Below are positions 34,174-46,500 of a stretch of DNA of 64,000 bases, piece after piece (positions within the stretch are counted from its first letter, which is position 1; each line of letters starts with the position of its first letter). The notes beneath the pieces are model-generated. The model had not been told where the DNA came from, made no database searches, and was given only the letters and a program-made list of their open reading frames with translations. This DNA is from Rhododendron vialii (taxonomy: Eukaryota > Streptophyta > Magnoliopsida > Ericales > Ericaceae): the NCBI RefSeq assembly GCF_030253575.1, contig NC_080568.1, forward strand, positions 28,540,001 through 28,604,000, in the 5' to 3' direction. A program made the position numbers and the translations under genes.

Positions 34174-37040
34174 AAAACTAAATACCCTATGCTAAAATGA
34201 TGAGACCAATCTCGTTCGTGTTTCTTTGTTTCGTATTCAAGTTCGAAGTGTAGATGTGCGCAATGAAAATAAGCAAACTTTCGATGAAGATAGTATTAGG
34301 TCTCATTCTATTAAAATTCTTATTTTTTAAGTGCTTGTTTTTCGCTTTACGAGACAGGTCATTCTATCACAATACATCACCTTTAATTCATACACCCTTA
34401 GTTCTCAAATTTTGTACTGTATAAACCAAGCATTTGACTAGCACAAAATATTCTATTTCTATCTCCCCAATCATTGAGATTATCATTCTTTTTTAAACTC
34501 TGCTTCACCTCTCGAAATTGATTTGGAAAGTAACATTTTCAAATTTTCAAATCTCGAATCTTCTGACTTTTTGTTTTCAACACTATATCTAGTTCAGTCC
34601 CTTTCAACCTAGATTATTAGATTTTCCTCGATAATTTTCAATTCATTCAGCATATCTCAAAGAAGATACAGTATGTTTGAACATAACTCTCAAGTCTCAA
34701 CCTTATTTAGGACTCTTGTGGTTAAACAATTGAGCCAGATCATTTTTTTGTATTTATTAATTTTATGTCAATTTTTTTGGGTTTATTGATTCATACTAAC
34801 GAGGGGAATCTAAAAAGTAAAGAATTGTGAATCAAACTTAAATTTTTTTAATAAAGACAAAAATATTCCGAATTTTTGTCTTTAGTAAACTTTTAAAGAT
34901 TTTGATCATAATTTTTTATTATTTAGATACGAACTAATTATACACACAAAATGAACGTAAAACTCACAACTCATAACTCAGTGAATTCTGGTGGGCCATG
35001 GGCCATAATTGAGATTATTTTTTTTCCCCTTATTTAAATTTTTTGCTTACTAAAGACAAAGATTCGGAATATTCACTGAGTCAGATTATTTGGAATGCCG
35101 TAGTGTTTTGCTCATCTCACAATTCCTTTGTTACCCAAAAAAAATTGCATTCTTGTTTTATCCAAAATTTATCTTTAATTAGTACTTGTATTGTGTATAA
35201 TTGTAAACACTACGGCGACAAATTTTGGAGTTCATTTACAAAAAAGTGTCGGAGTGCATGATTACCAAAAAAATGAAAAAAAACGTATAATCGTCAAAGT
35301 CTGCATTTTTTTTCTTTTTTTCTTTTTTTTTTTGGGGGGGGGGGGGGTGTTTAATAAATAAAGTCTGCATTTCTTTGCTCTTATTTACAGTCTTGATGAA
35401 TTCCTAGTTTGACCAGGAAATATTTGGATTCAGCAAGAAAGTTAAAGTTGTAGAGCTTTGAATTGTCTTTCTAGCCGCAAACCTTGTTTCAATTCACCAT
35501 TGGAAGGGGATTGCACTGTGCAGTCAGAATTTGACAGGGCAAGCAGGGTTCGCATCAATGATCAGAAATCTTTGTTTTATAGAACTTGTCGAGAATAATA
35601 TTTGTGTTGAAAATTTACAAGATCAGATTCCGGTTAATAACTGTTCGTAGTTTGTTTCGAATATGTATCTATCAATATCTGATTATTATGATCTTTGACC
35701 TATTAATATTCTCGACGAACTCTATGAAATGAACATTTCCAATCATTAATGCGACCATTGCTTGTGCCCGAAAAATGCCGAGAATTCAACTCCTTCTTCT
35801 TTTTAAAATTTTTCCTTCTTTTGGTAAAGATGACTTTAGTCCTGCTCCAACGTTTTTCTTCATCCCTGACACTTTCAATTCTTAAAACTCAATGCGAAAC
35901 ACGCCATTGACTCTCTTAAACTCACACTCTCTCTCTCTCTCACACAAACACCAATAAGCAATAAACTTTAGGGCCAAGTCAAGAAAATGATTTGAAATTA
36001 TTGAAAGAGAAAACTAGCTCTCAGCTTTTTGCTTCATTAATTAAAAAGAGACGGTGAGAGAGGGCACAAAAAAATTATCAAAAAAAAAAAAAAAAACCAC
36101 GCATATAAGGTTGACTTTTTCTTTCTTGAAAGAAAACACACGAAATTTTTTTTTTTTTTTGAAGATTTTCATGAAAATAATTATTACCCATAAATTGATT
36201 TTCAAATTTCTCATTTTTCAGTAATTTACTCCTAAAGAACTTTCCATTGTGACCAAACCTGTAACAAAAAGTTACTAGTATAATTTTACTACATATGTTT
36301 ATGACCAACCACAAAAAATAAAATAAAATAAAATATTCTTTTACTTGACTTTCTACAATTTTAATGGGTCAAGTTGAATAAGAAAAACTAGAAAATGAAA
36401 TAAGTCCCAGGACAGGTAGTTGGCATCTTTGAGACAACATGCAGGAGAAATGATCTCCATGATATGATGATTTTTTCGTGTGATCTGCGTGATGTAAAAT
36501 GAACATCGACATTTTATCGATTTCAAAGGGTAAATGATTCATTCAGAAAATATATTGGATCGAACATCGACAAAAACTTGCCGGATCAAATTTGTTTTGG
36601 AGCTATGGATGATCATACATGACCGTTCATTTCTCTTAAGACGGAAATAATTCATGCAAGAATGATATCGATGCCCGATCAAATTAACATTTTTGCACGA
36701 ATGACGTAGACATGAATACCTACGAAATGAGTGGCTTAAATCGTCGAATGGGACCATATTAAATCCTATTTTGCATCCCAGAGGGATCACGTGACAGATC
36801 TTCACATGAGAGAATATTTATTCAACTTATACAACTGCTAAGAAATACAAAAGATGAACAAAATACATCCATCACAACCCCAAAATGCGAAACACCACAG
36901 CCATGGGCCAACGCATCGCAAGGATACGCCAATCAATCCAACGTTCGACAATTTGTGCCGTTTTGAAGGAAGATTGAGGCGACGGTGGCAATGGACATGG
37001 CGCGAGGGATGATGATATAATTGATCCCAATTAAGCCAAG
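34174..37040. other. AT-rich intergenic stretch
   Basis: Contains a decayed palindrome at about 34740-34960 related to the 6988-7344 foldback, and a T-run directly followed by a G-run at about 35320-35347. No gene seen. Confidence 0.5.
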
Positions 37041-39928
37041 TTATGTCGGCTGCAATGACGACGATGGGGATGGAGGTGCGTAATCGTCTTGTAGATTTCT
37101 TTTTCGTTTTCCTCTACCTCCATTTTCCTCTCCCTGCTCTCTCAGTATGTAATCTTTCAACCGGTTCACATCTGAAAGCTTTACTGGCTTCACGAGAAAT
37201 TCTTCTGCTCCTTCCTCCAAACATCTGTTTACCGATGATCATAGTCGCATACATTCAGCAGGTTCTCAATAGCATGCCTACTTTACGTAGTTACAAGTGT
37301 AGAGGCATAGCAACATTTGCGCAAATCTAGATAAGGCAAGTCCACAAATTGTGAAAATAAAGCACAACACCAAAATCAGATATCTAGGTCTAGTTTCGAC
37401 AAGGGATTTATTTCAGAGGTACGATCTTGGTGAGATAAACGTTGAAATGTGCAGAGGAACGGATCAATTGTATGTGTTCGTTTGCATCCTCCAGTGGGGC
37501 GGTTAAAGATTTTTAGTGAAGATAGCTATGTAAAAATGATACGAGGAGAGATAATACGATCCTGACTGCATACTCAGCAGGTTTAGAACTAGTCTAATAT
37601 TGGGAAGGCCTGTCAACAAATTAACCAGATTCAATTTTTTCTGTGCCCAATCTCATTCGGTATATATGGTAGATTCGTATAGCAAATAGTTGATTCTATA
37701 GACTTGTACACTGTAAGATGCAAATCAAATAGCAGATTCGAGTTGTTTTGTTGAACACATTTTTCCGCGGATTTGTCAAATCTGAACGAAATTACCCTAA
37801 ACAATATATGGATTCTGAAACACGTTTCACAATCCGCAGATTTTGAAACATGTATTGTGATACAATATGGATTGCTTGCGAGTTGTTTTGCGGAACATGT
37901 TTTTCCGCTGATATATTCAGATCTAAAGATACCCTAACAATATATGGATTGTGCATTATTATGTAACACTGAAAATTTCAACTTCATATCCAAGTATTGT
38001 GTTGCCTAGCTACAATTATACTTCAAGAACCACGAGACAACATTTAAACAGGAAGTAGAGCATACCTATCGATGCGAGCTAAGATATTCTCGGATGACAT
38101 GATCACCACTGGTATTTCTCTCAAATGCGACGACTCCTGTGAGTTCACAAGTTCAAGAGTCAAAAACCAATTTACGTATCCACGCTTGGTATATATTACC
38201 CCCACAATATGAAGTTTATATTATGAAGCAAGCTACTAGAGTTAGAGTTCGTGTTCGAGATCTCATTCAGTTCGTTTACCAGCCTTATAATCGTACTCTT
38301 TTTTGACTCATTTCGTTGGATTCCCCCTATAGTGCAGTAAAATAAATAAATCCAGGCTACCCCCAAGTTGACCCCAATAATTTTCCCCATTGCCACAGCT
38401 TTACAGCCCGTTTTAGACGAGGAATATTAAAAAAAAAAAGGTGGTAAAATGCGGCTGAAATTGAAAAAAGTTCACGTACGACAACACTAAGACAAAAAAG
38501 ACGGCTATTTAATTGGTATTTTTTCGTCTTTCATGAACTTTTTTTTGCTATTGGTCGTAATCTTTTAATTTTTAAACTCCTCCCGCCGATACGAATGGCC
38601 AATGCAAAAGGTCATGTGTGTGTCTAACAAAATTTAGAAAAGACGAAATTAATACATAAAACAAATTTTTTTGGAAGAACAGGCAAGTAACTAACTAACC
38701 TTGATCTTCTTGAGAAGTTCATATCCTGACATCCCAGGCATAGAATAATCAGTCAAAATTAAATTCACCTTCAAACCATAAAATCAAACAATCACAAACC
38801 ACACAAATCCACAAAATTAACCAAATCTTCTTTGGGAAAAAAAAAAAAAAGAAGTTAAGGACAAAGTGAATCCTCTGTTTGGCTTAAACAATTTTTCCTT
38901 TCCTTTCAATTTGCTTTCTATCAATCTTGTTTTCTATTCTTTCTCTCTTTTTTAATCAAACATTAGTAGAATTCAAAACAGGATCGGGAAGTCTACGCAT
39001 ACAAGTTTAAAACACAATTCTGAATACAACTTTGTGTCTGAATCTTTCGATGCATGTGGACCCAACTATCGAAGGGTTCCAGACTCTGAACACTGGTCCG
39101 GAGCTATGTTTTAAAGTTGGGAGCGTAGCATTGCGGTTTAAGAATCTTCCAAATTTTGGGATAGAATATTTCTTACATCGAATCCGACGGAGCTCTTCTT
39201 GTCTCCGTTCAAACCCAGATACTGCAACGCTCTGCTCCCGCTCTCTACGGCCGTAACTGCAGCATCGCAGATTCCAATCCGTTTCAGCACCCAATCAAAA
39301 ATCGTTGCGAAAAGAACATGAGTACATACATACAGCGCGTACGCACGGATTTTGAATCCGTTTCGGACCCGACAAAAAAAATAATTCAAGTAGCTCATTT
39401 TGTTGGAAATATTTGTTGGGTCCTTGTAAAGAAATAATTCAGTTGGATGTCGGTAAAGGCGTCTAGAAACATCCAAAGTCTGTTTCCAAAATCCGTATGT
39501 ACACGCTATATATACTCCCTCCGTTCTAAATTTTTTATCTGATCCGCAAAACGAAATGTTAAAAATAATACAATTTTTACAAGAAAAAATCAAAAAAAAT
39601 TTAACAACTTACTAGATATTAATGAATATTTTTAATTTGTAAAAAAAATTTTAATTTTTTCAAGAAAAAAATTATATTATTTTTAATACTCTGTTTTACG
39701 AACCGGACAAAGAATTTAGGACGGAACGAAGGAGTACATTTATGTACCTTTAGCAGAATCTGTACCTCGGCAAGAAGAGATCTTGAGCAACCGCTCGATC
39801 ACCTTCCGGTCCACGTGGCTGTCATCGACGGCGAGGACATGAAGTTCCTGTGACGCCGACGACGGTTGATCATCAGCTCTCTTTGGCGACCTCTGCTGTA
39901 TACACTCTCCTCCTGCCCTTCTCGCCAT
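37041..39928 (-). CDS. Type-A (cytokinin) two-component response regulator
   Basis: Exons on the minus strand: 39766-39928, 39177-39256, 38700-38768, 38066-38136, 37041-37224; phases close to give 188 residues. A short N-terminus is followed by a receiver domain: [20 protein letters not shown] (acidic pair D35/D36), the phospho-acceptor D88 in [20 protein letters not shown]118 in [15 protein letters not shown], and K140 in [16 protein letters not shown]. The C-terminal tail is short and basic then Ser/Pro-rich ([19 protein letters not shown]) with no Myb-like GARP domain, which makes it type-A. Such proteins are cytokinin-induced negative regulators that accept phosphate from histidine phosphotransfer proteins. 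The four-intron layout is usual for the family. Start is the ATG at 39928. The leader has a (GA)n tract 8 bases upstream, and intron 1 carries a Stowaway MITE. Confidence 0.92.
37740..37956. repeat. Diverged tandem duplication in intron 4 of the response regulator
   Basis: A motif of the type GAGTTGTTTTGNNGAACANNT, continuing TTTTCCGC, recurs about 138 bases apart, each followed by TACCCTAA.CAATATATGGAT. Two copies. Confidence 0.5.
39515..39734. mobile_element. Stowaway-type MITE in intron 1 of the response regulator
   Basis: Ends are CTCCCTCCGTTCTAAATTTT on the left and, reverse-complemented, CTCCTTCGTTCCGTCCTAAA on the right, flanked on both sides by TA, the target of Tc1/mariner-type Stowaway elements. 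The 220-base interior is A/T-rich with no coding capacity. Confidence 0.85.
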
Positions 39929-39931
39929 CAC

Positions 39932-39936
<5 letters not shown>

Positions 39937-39979
<43 letters not shown>
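39937..39979. repeat. (CT)n microsatellite in the response-regulator leader
   Basis: About 21 CT units; on the gene's strand it is (GA)n ending 8 bases before the start codon. Confidence 0.9.
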
Positions 39980-39981
<2 letters not shown>

Positions 39982-42239
39982 CTTCAATTTAAAAATACAC
40001 ACATATAGTACACATTTATCTGGTCCTAAATTAATAATGTATGCATAGATTTCAAGTACAGAAACGGAGGAAATTCCAAAAGGTGAGATTCTGTGATCTT
40101 TGAAAATCTCTAAAATTATTCCCACCTGTCTCTCCTGACAACAACTACTCACGAAACAAAATAATGATTCACTTTTTTTATTTATTTAATCAATTAAAGT
40201 ATGAAGTCAAATAATTGATTAAAACAAACAATTTCAAATAAAAATTTCACGGACAAAAACTCAGGGGGCTTGTCTCTAGCGTCAGTTTGGAATTTTTGAT
40301 GTCATCTTATTTACCTTGTTTAAAATTTTGAAGAATCTAGACGCAATTGTTTCCGGACTCGTTCAGACTTTAAGTTATAGTAAGCGTAGTATTCGTGCAA
40401 GATACGAGAGCACGGAATTTTTTATGTTATATTTAATGACATTTATTTCTCATCGATTTAGGATTTCAGATCAAATAGTGAACATTTTATATTAATTGAG
40501 AAAATTTGATTAAGTAAAAACATTAGGAGAAATTTCAAATTTTGTTTTCATAGGGAAGTGGAAAAAGAGAGATTACTATTATTGAGACGAATTTTTGTGT
40601 ATCATACGCATGCTTATATTTATAAATTTAGTGTTGTATTAAAGGTTATAGGGACACATGGGATGAAGGGTCCTTCAATAACTAAGAGGCCTTCAACCCA
40701 TGTGAGTATATGCGTAAAGATTCGTGCCAACTATATGAGTAACTCAACCGATTGCAAGGTCAATATGCATTCCATATCACTCTCAATGACAACAATTATT
40801 CACTAGATGGTAAAATATTACCCTCAATGCACAAAACGAGCAGAGATTTAAGCCACCAATTATTCACTAGAATATGTCACTTGAATTAGAAATGTCGGTA
40901 CTATCCGTAAGCTTGTCGGCCATGTGTTGCCATTCTTACGTACATAGAAATAAAACGTCACTCGAAATAGTTAATTCAACATGATGGATATGAAAACATA
41001 TATGATAGATTTTTACCTTTTCAATACGTGGGAACAATGCACTTTTCTATACAAAAATGTCAAATGTTTGCACAATTAGTTTTGTGTTACATCAAGCCCT
41101 GTGAATTAATGAATAAGTAGGTAAGTATAATTCCTTGTATGGTGCACCAACCATAATTCCAAAAGTCTTTTTGAATCTATATGTCCGTTTAATAAAAGTG
41201 GTAGAAGACGCAAGAGAGAATAAATTTCAGGAAGAAACTTATCAAAAATACTCGAAAACAAAATCCTTGCACATTCTTGTAAAAAATACAATAGATTTTT
41301 ATTTTCTTTCGTGAGAGTTCTATCTGTTCATATATAAGTCATAAGGGAACGTGAATGGATAGTTATAAATCACTCCCATTTTGTCTAATAATCTCGTTCT
41401 TTTTTCCATGAATATGTTACACAATTTAAGGTCAATCGCCGCTAGCTTATCTATTGCTTCTTGAGGGATGAAAAGTAATTTTCCCTCATCTCTTATTTTT
41501 ATGTAGTGACGCTCTTCTTATATCTAAAAATAGTTGTTAAAAAAAAAAAAAAAAAACCACACTCGTAGAAGAAAATAGTACTCCTAACTATTTCTTTCAG
41601 TTTTCTTTCTGTCTTTCACTATCCGCCATAATTATTTTCCTAATCAAACGGCTCCAAGTATCTTCTTAAGTACTAGTATTATACCCATTTTCTTTAACTT
41701 TTTATTAACATCCCAACCTTAATTTCGCCTCAGGTTTGCCCAAGGTTTTGAATACCGCTCTGAACTGATCGGTTTGTACCATTTTATCTTAAAATTGGTA
41801 AGTACCTTAACCTTTTATTTCGTGTGGGTTCAAATATCGGTCCTTATTGGGCCTCTCGGTCGTACTGGCAAGTATTGGCTAATTAATACTAGCTGGTATC
41901 AGTCCTACGATTTTTAATTTATTTTTAGGATTTAATTCTATAATTAATTATTTAGGAAGGTTTTTTTTTTTAAATTTTCTATAGTTCTTGATATATAAAC
42001 TTTATTGTACTACTATTACTATTTTTAGTACCTATTTTCATGTTGATTGAAAAATTTATGCTTTCTGAGCGTACGTAGAGAAATTTATAATAAAATATAT
42101 ACTTAAGATTTTCTTTCCCTTTCATGAATTGATCCAATAGAAGTGTACTTCGCCTTATCTAGTGTTTTCATACATTTCGTTGACTCTCTTTCTCTCTCTC
42201 ATATTTGATTTTGATTATTTTTTTTAAATTTTTATTTAT

Positions 42240-42440
42240 GTGTGTATTTCTTATGAGAACTATATATTTTTTATGAGAACTGTGTATTTGTCTTTAAGAA
42301 CTGTCTATGAGAATTGTGTATTTTCTATAAGAACTGTATATTTTTTATGAGAACTGTGTATTTTTCTATGAGAATGTATTGTCCATGAAAACTATCTATA
42401 AGAACTGTATATTTTTTATTAGAACTGTGTATTTTAATAT
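42240..42440. repeat. Minisatellite, unit about 26-30 bases
   Basis: The phrase TATGAGAACTGTGTATTTTT recurs about seven times with small changes (AAGAACTGTATATTTTT and so on). Confidence 0.75.
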
Positions 42441-42559
42441 GCGGTGAGACTATTTAATCTGTGTATTTTCTTGTTCATATAACCAGTTCACATTGTTTGT
42501 TCACATAGCATAGAGAACTGTCAGTTGAACATAGCATAGAGAACTGCCAGTTCTCATTA

Positions 42560-43015
42560 GACCTGGGTAACAGGTCATGTCAGGTCGTATTCGTGTCGTG
42601 TTAGTAGGGTTCGTGTCACAAATCACCCAACCCGAATTGACCCATCTGGAATTTGTGTTTCTCGAGTCGTGTCATTTTCGTGTTTCGTGTCAGAAATGCT
42701 CAATCATAACCCGTTAATTTCGTGTCCGATTCGTGTCGTGTTATCTTGTCTGTTGCCCAACTCTATATAGAATTACAGATATACCATATATTACATATAT
42801 ATGTTCATGTTAATGAGTGACACAAGTTAGTAACCGTGTTGATCGTGTCAATTTCGTATCTCGCGTGTTCAACCTGAGCCCGACCCATTTAAAATTCGTG
42901 TTCTCAAGTCGTGTCATTTTCGTGTTTCGTGTCAGAAATATTCAACCCTTACCCGCTAACTTCGTGTCCGATTTGTGTCGTGTTATCGTGTTTCTTGTTC
43001 TTTGCCCAGCTTTAA
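42560..43015. repeat. Two copies of a GTGTCGTG-rich repeat
   Basis: TCGTGTCATTTTCGTGTTTC followed by GTGTCAGAAATNNTCAA and TTCGTGTCCGATTNGTGTCG is present at about 42665-42750 and again at about 42907-42990. Each unit ends near TTGCCCA.CT. The copies are in direct orientation about 240 bases apart. Confidence 0.65.
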
Positions 43016-43546
43016 TTCTCATAGCTCAGTTCACATAACCAGTAGCAGTTTTTATAGAACTGACTATGAGAATTGACAATTTTCATAACCAGTTCCATAG
43101 CTAAGGGTATTTTTATCCGAAATAATATGTATTAGAAATTGATTTTAAAAAAATAAATTTTACTAAAAATAGACATGTACATAAAAAATTAAGAATAATA
43201 AACAAAATAATAAAAATACGTGAAAAATAAAAAAAACATAACTGAAATAAAAAAAAATATTTTTATCAAAATTATTTGAAGTCTGAACTTAGAAAACGGA
43301 TCCGGCCTCTAAACTCCCCAACCTTTTAACACACGAATACATAAAAAGCCATTGGAGATGATTTTGTAAAGGCTTTGACAAACAGTTTTTACGGATGGAT
43401 ACAGATAGGCCCATGGATGCGCTAAAGCTGCTTGACGCCCAAACCGGGATTGAAATAACCAACCCAACAAAAAAAAAAAAACCCGTGGGTCTCTCTCCTC
43501 TCTCTCTCTCTGTGTCCGTCTGTGATCTCCAAACCGGAGATCAACA

Positions 43547-46500
43547 ATGGAGGAATCAAAGGCGGCAGCCTACTACGACGAGCTCACACGGAAAGGCGAA
43601 GGAGCCGCCAGATTCAAACAAGGCCTTGGCTTCTCCTCCACCTCCTCCGCCGCCTTCCCAACTAGAGGCTCAGCTCTCCTCACCAGCTTCGTCAGGGCTT
43701 CCAGCCCCTCCAAAGCCTTCGAATACCAAAAACAAGCTCAACTCGAAACCATCCAAAACAAGCTCAAGAAGAAACCATCCGAAACAAGCGAACGATCGTC
43801 TAGGGTTTCGAGAGATTCGCGTCGGTCTTCGAGTAGAGAGAGGGATGATAACGGTCGGAATTCCAGACGCCGCAGCCGAAGCCGAGATAGGGACAGAGGT
43901 AGAGATAGAGAGAGAGAGAGAGATAGGGGTAGGCATAGGGATAGGGATAGGGATAGGGATAGGGATAGGGATAGGAGGTCTCGGAGGAGAAGCCGGTCTC
44001 GGAGTGTATCGGATGATGAAAGACGGGGGAGAAGGGGTCGGAGAGTGGAGAAGAGTGGGAAGGAGGGGAATGGGGCAGTTGATTTTGCGAAATTGATTGA
44101 AGGTTATGACAAAATGGTATGTGTTTATCCGAGTTTTGTGTGTTTCGACTGTTATTTTCGCAATGTGTTATCTTTCTTCTGTAAACAAATGTTTTAGGAA
44201 TTAGAACCCCTAATGGCTCTGTAGTGCTACATCATTTGCAGTAATGCCTACTACTCTACTTAAAGAATAAGAAGTACTTCTTTCAAGAAGAAGTAAAACT
44301 GTGAGTGGAAAGCCATGTAGGTTTTATCATCGTGACGTGAGTAGCTTAAAATGGTGGAATTGATTAGTGGAGGATTATGGGAGGAACGAAGTCCAAAGCT
44401 TTTGTGCTAAGGTGACATTCTTTGGGATATCTAATGTTTTAGTTGAGCATCAACATCAAGAAGGTCCTGCCATGTACGATCTTGTCATTGTTGCCAAACT
44501 TATGTTTTGGTATAGTTTGTTGATAATCTAGCAAATTAACATAAGTATAGTCTAGGAATTTGTTGTGTGAAGACCTTTTCATGCGCAATGGGTAGTTCCC
44601 TCCTTTTAGGTTGTCCTTGTGCTTTTAATCTAAAGGTTTGCTTGATTATGTGAATTTGGAAGGAAAGTAGTGCTGTGTATTGTGTATTCGAATTGCTGCA
44701 TTCAGCATTTTTTCCATGGGAATCAAGTGTTCAGATGATAAAGTCAAGGACAATCAGGAATCATATAATCTTTGTAGGCTTTGGCATCTTTTTTGACAAT
44801 AGATAAAGGTTGACAACTTGGCAAATATGTAGTAGACATGTGATTTGAACTACCACTAGCTATCCTCCACTAACAGGGAAGTTCACCCGAAAAGGGAGCA
44901 AACATGTACTTGAATAAGAAACAAAGCCAAATACTAGAAATGCCCCTCATCCCGATTATCATATCCTTTCTATCCAATCAAATGCTTGATGATGGTGAAT
45001 TGAGGTACATCTTTTATGAGTTGGATGTCTGGGGTTGGTCAATATTCACGACATACTATACCCTACTCTGCAGTTTGAAAGCGACACATAAGGATTGATG
45101 TAACCCGCCTCTTTCTCCCACGGGATTCAAATCGTAGTCTCGATGAATCAATACTTTATAGTGGAGATAACTGTGATACTTTATCCTGGTTACAGTATCA
45201 TGGACCAGCTTGTGTTAGTTGTTTATCCTATTTCTGCATTCCCGATTTCTTTGTCTTTGCTGTAGCCATTAACTGTTACGTGAGGTGAAGTTGTGTTTCT
45301 CTTTTGAACAGTCAGCTGCTGAAAGAGTCAAAGCCAAGATGAAACTTCAGCTTTCTGAAACTGGTACGGGCAATGCTATATTGCATCTTTCTCCAGTCTT
45401 TGTCTTTGTTACTTCTTAGTTCTTACGCACTTGAATTCCTCCTCTCTTCCCTTGTATCATGGGCTTGGAGTTTTGTATCAGTTCAAAATAAAATCTGTGG
45501 ATGACATTTACATGTGCATGGAACACTTAAATTGACCGATTGATTTTTTGATGGGTAATGGAGGAACTATGAACCTAGAAGAGTTGGACAGAAGATAAAT
45601 TTCCTTGCCTGTCTTTCTTTTCTTCTTTGTTAATTCTCTATGCAATAAGTATACATGACATTCTAAATGGGAATATAACTCTTTTATCATATGGGTCATG
45701 AAAACAACTTCATGATAAGAGTGCTTGCTTTTGAATGTCAGGTTGTGGGCTATGTAGCATGGACACTAACACGGACACGCGACACGACACCGGCACTTAG
45801 ACACCCAAAGTTTAAAAAATTGAAGGACACGAAACATTTTAGAAAATATTTATATCGATAAACTATTAAATATAAGGGTCTAATTGTCTAGATGTTACAC
45901 ACCATATATATGAACAAAAATTATTAACAAAAGTATACGAACAAAAATTATTTTTCAAATTATCCTTTTAGTCCATACACCATCATCCTTTGCATAAAAC
46001 ATACGCTTCCCTGAAATTTTTAACACCCGTGGCTTGTTCTGCGAGTGTCCTGAGCATTTATTAAAGTTTCTCTGAAGTGTTCGAACTAAAAATGTTGAGA
46101 AAAGATAGGGCACTTTGGATTTGAGTGTTAGACACGTGTCTGGAGAGTGTCGGTGTCCGGCAAGTGTCCGACATTGGTACGTGGCCTCTGACGAAGTTTC
46201 CGTGCTACATAGGTTGTGCCACTGGGATCTGAATTGCGATATCATGCTGAAATTTGAAAATTTGTGGTAAAAAATAAAAAGTACCACTTTGTTTCTGAAA
46301 ATCCTCCTCAAAAAGAGGAGACGGTGGTGAAAATTATATTAATAGTTCTTTGTGGAAGCACCCAATTTTGAAACCAACTTCCTAGGGAAAGTGTGAGCTG
46401 CTCCAGAAAGTCCTCAAACACCTCTCATTTGGTCATTCCGCATTGTCCTGAAATGCTCTAGCAAAGGCAAGATTCCACATTGCGCCGAAAGTAGACAAGT

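Larger units (their letters stand above)
39980..43546. other. Intergenic region between divergent genes, repeat-rich
   Basis: Promoter sequence for both flanking genes should lie here. Seen: a decayed ATACCG/GGTAC-type repeat at 41750-41900, an A-run near 41540-41557, a minisatellite at 42240-42440 and a duplicated GTGTCGTG-rich repeat at 42560-43015. A CT-rich leader at 43490-43513 precedes the RS gene. No other gene seen. Confidence 0.5.

Noticed and set aside
43395-44096. 233-residue open frame, plus strand
   Set aside because: Overlaps the RS gene's first exon in another frame and yields artificial Gly-Ile repeats from the Arg-Asp coding repeat. The frame starting at 43547 splices cleanly to five more exons.
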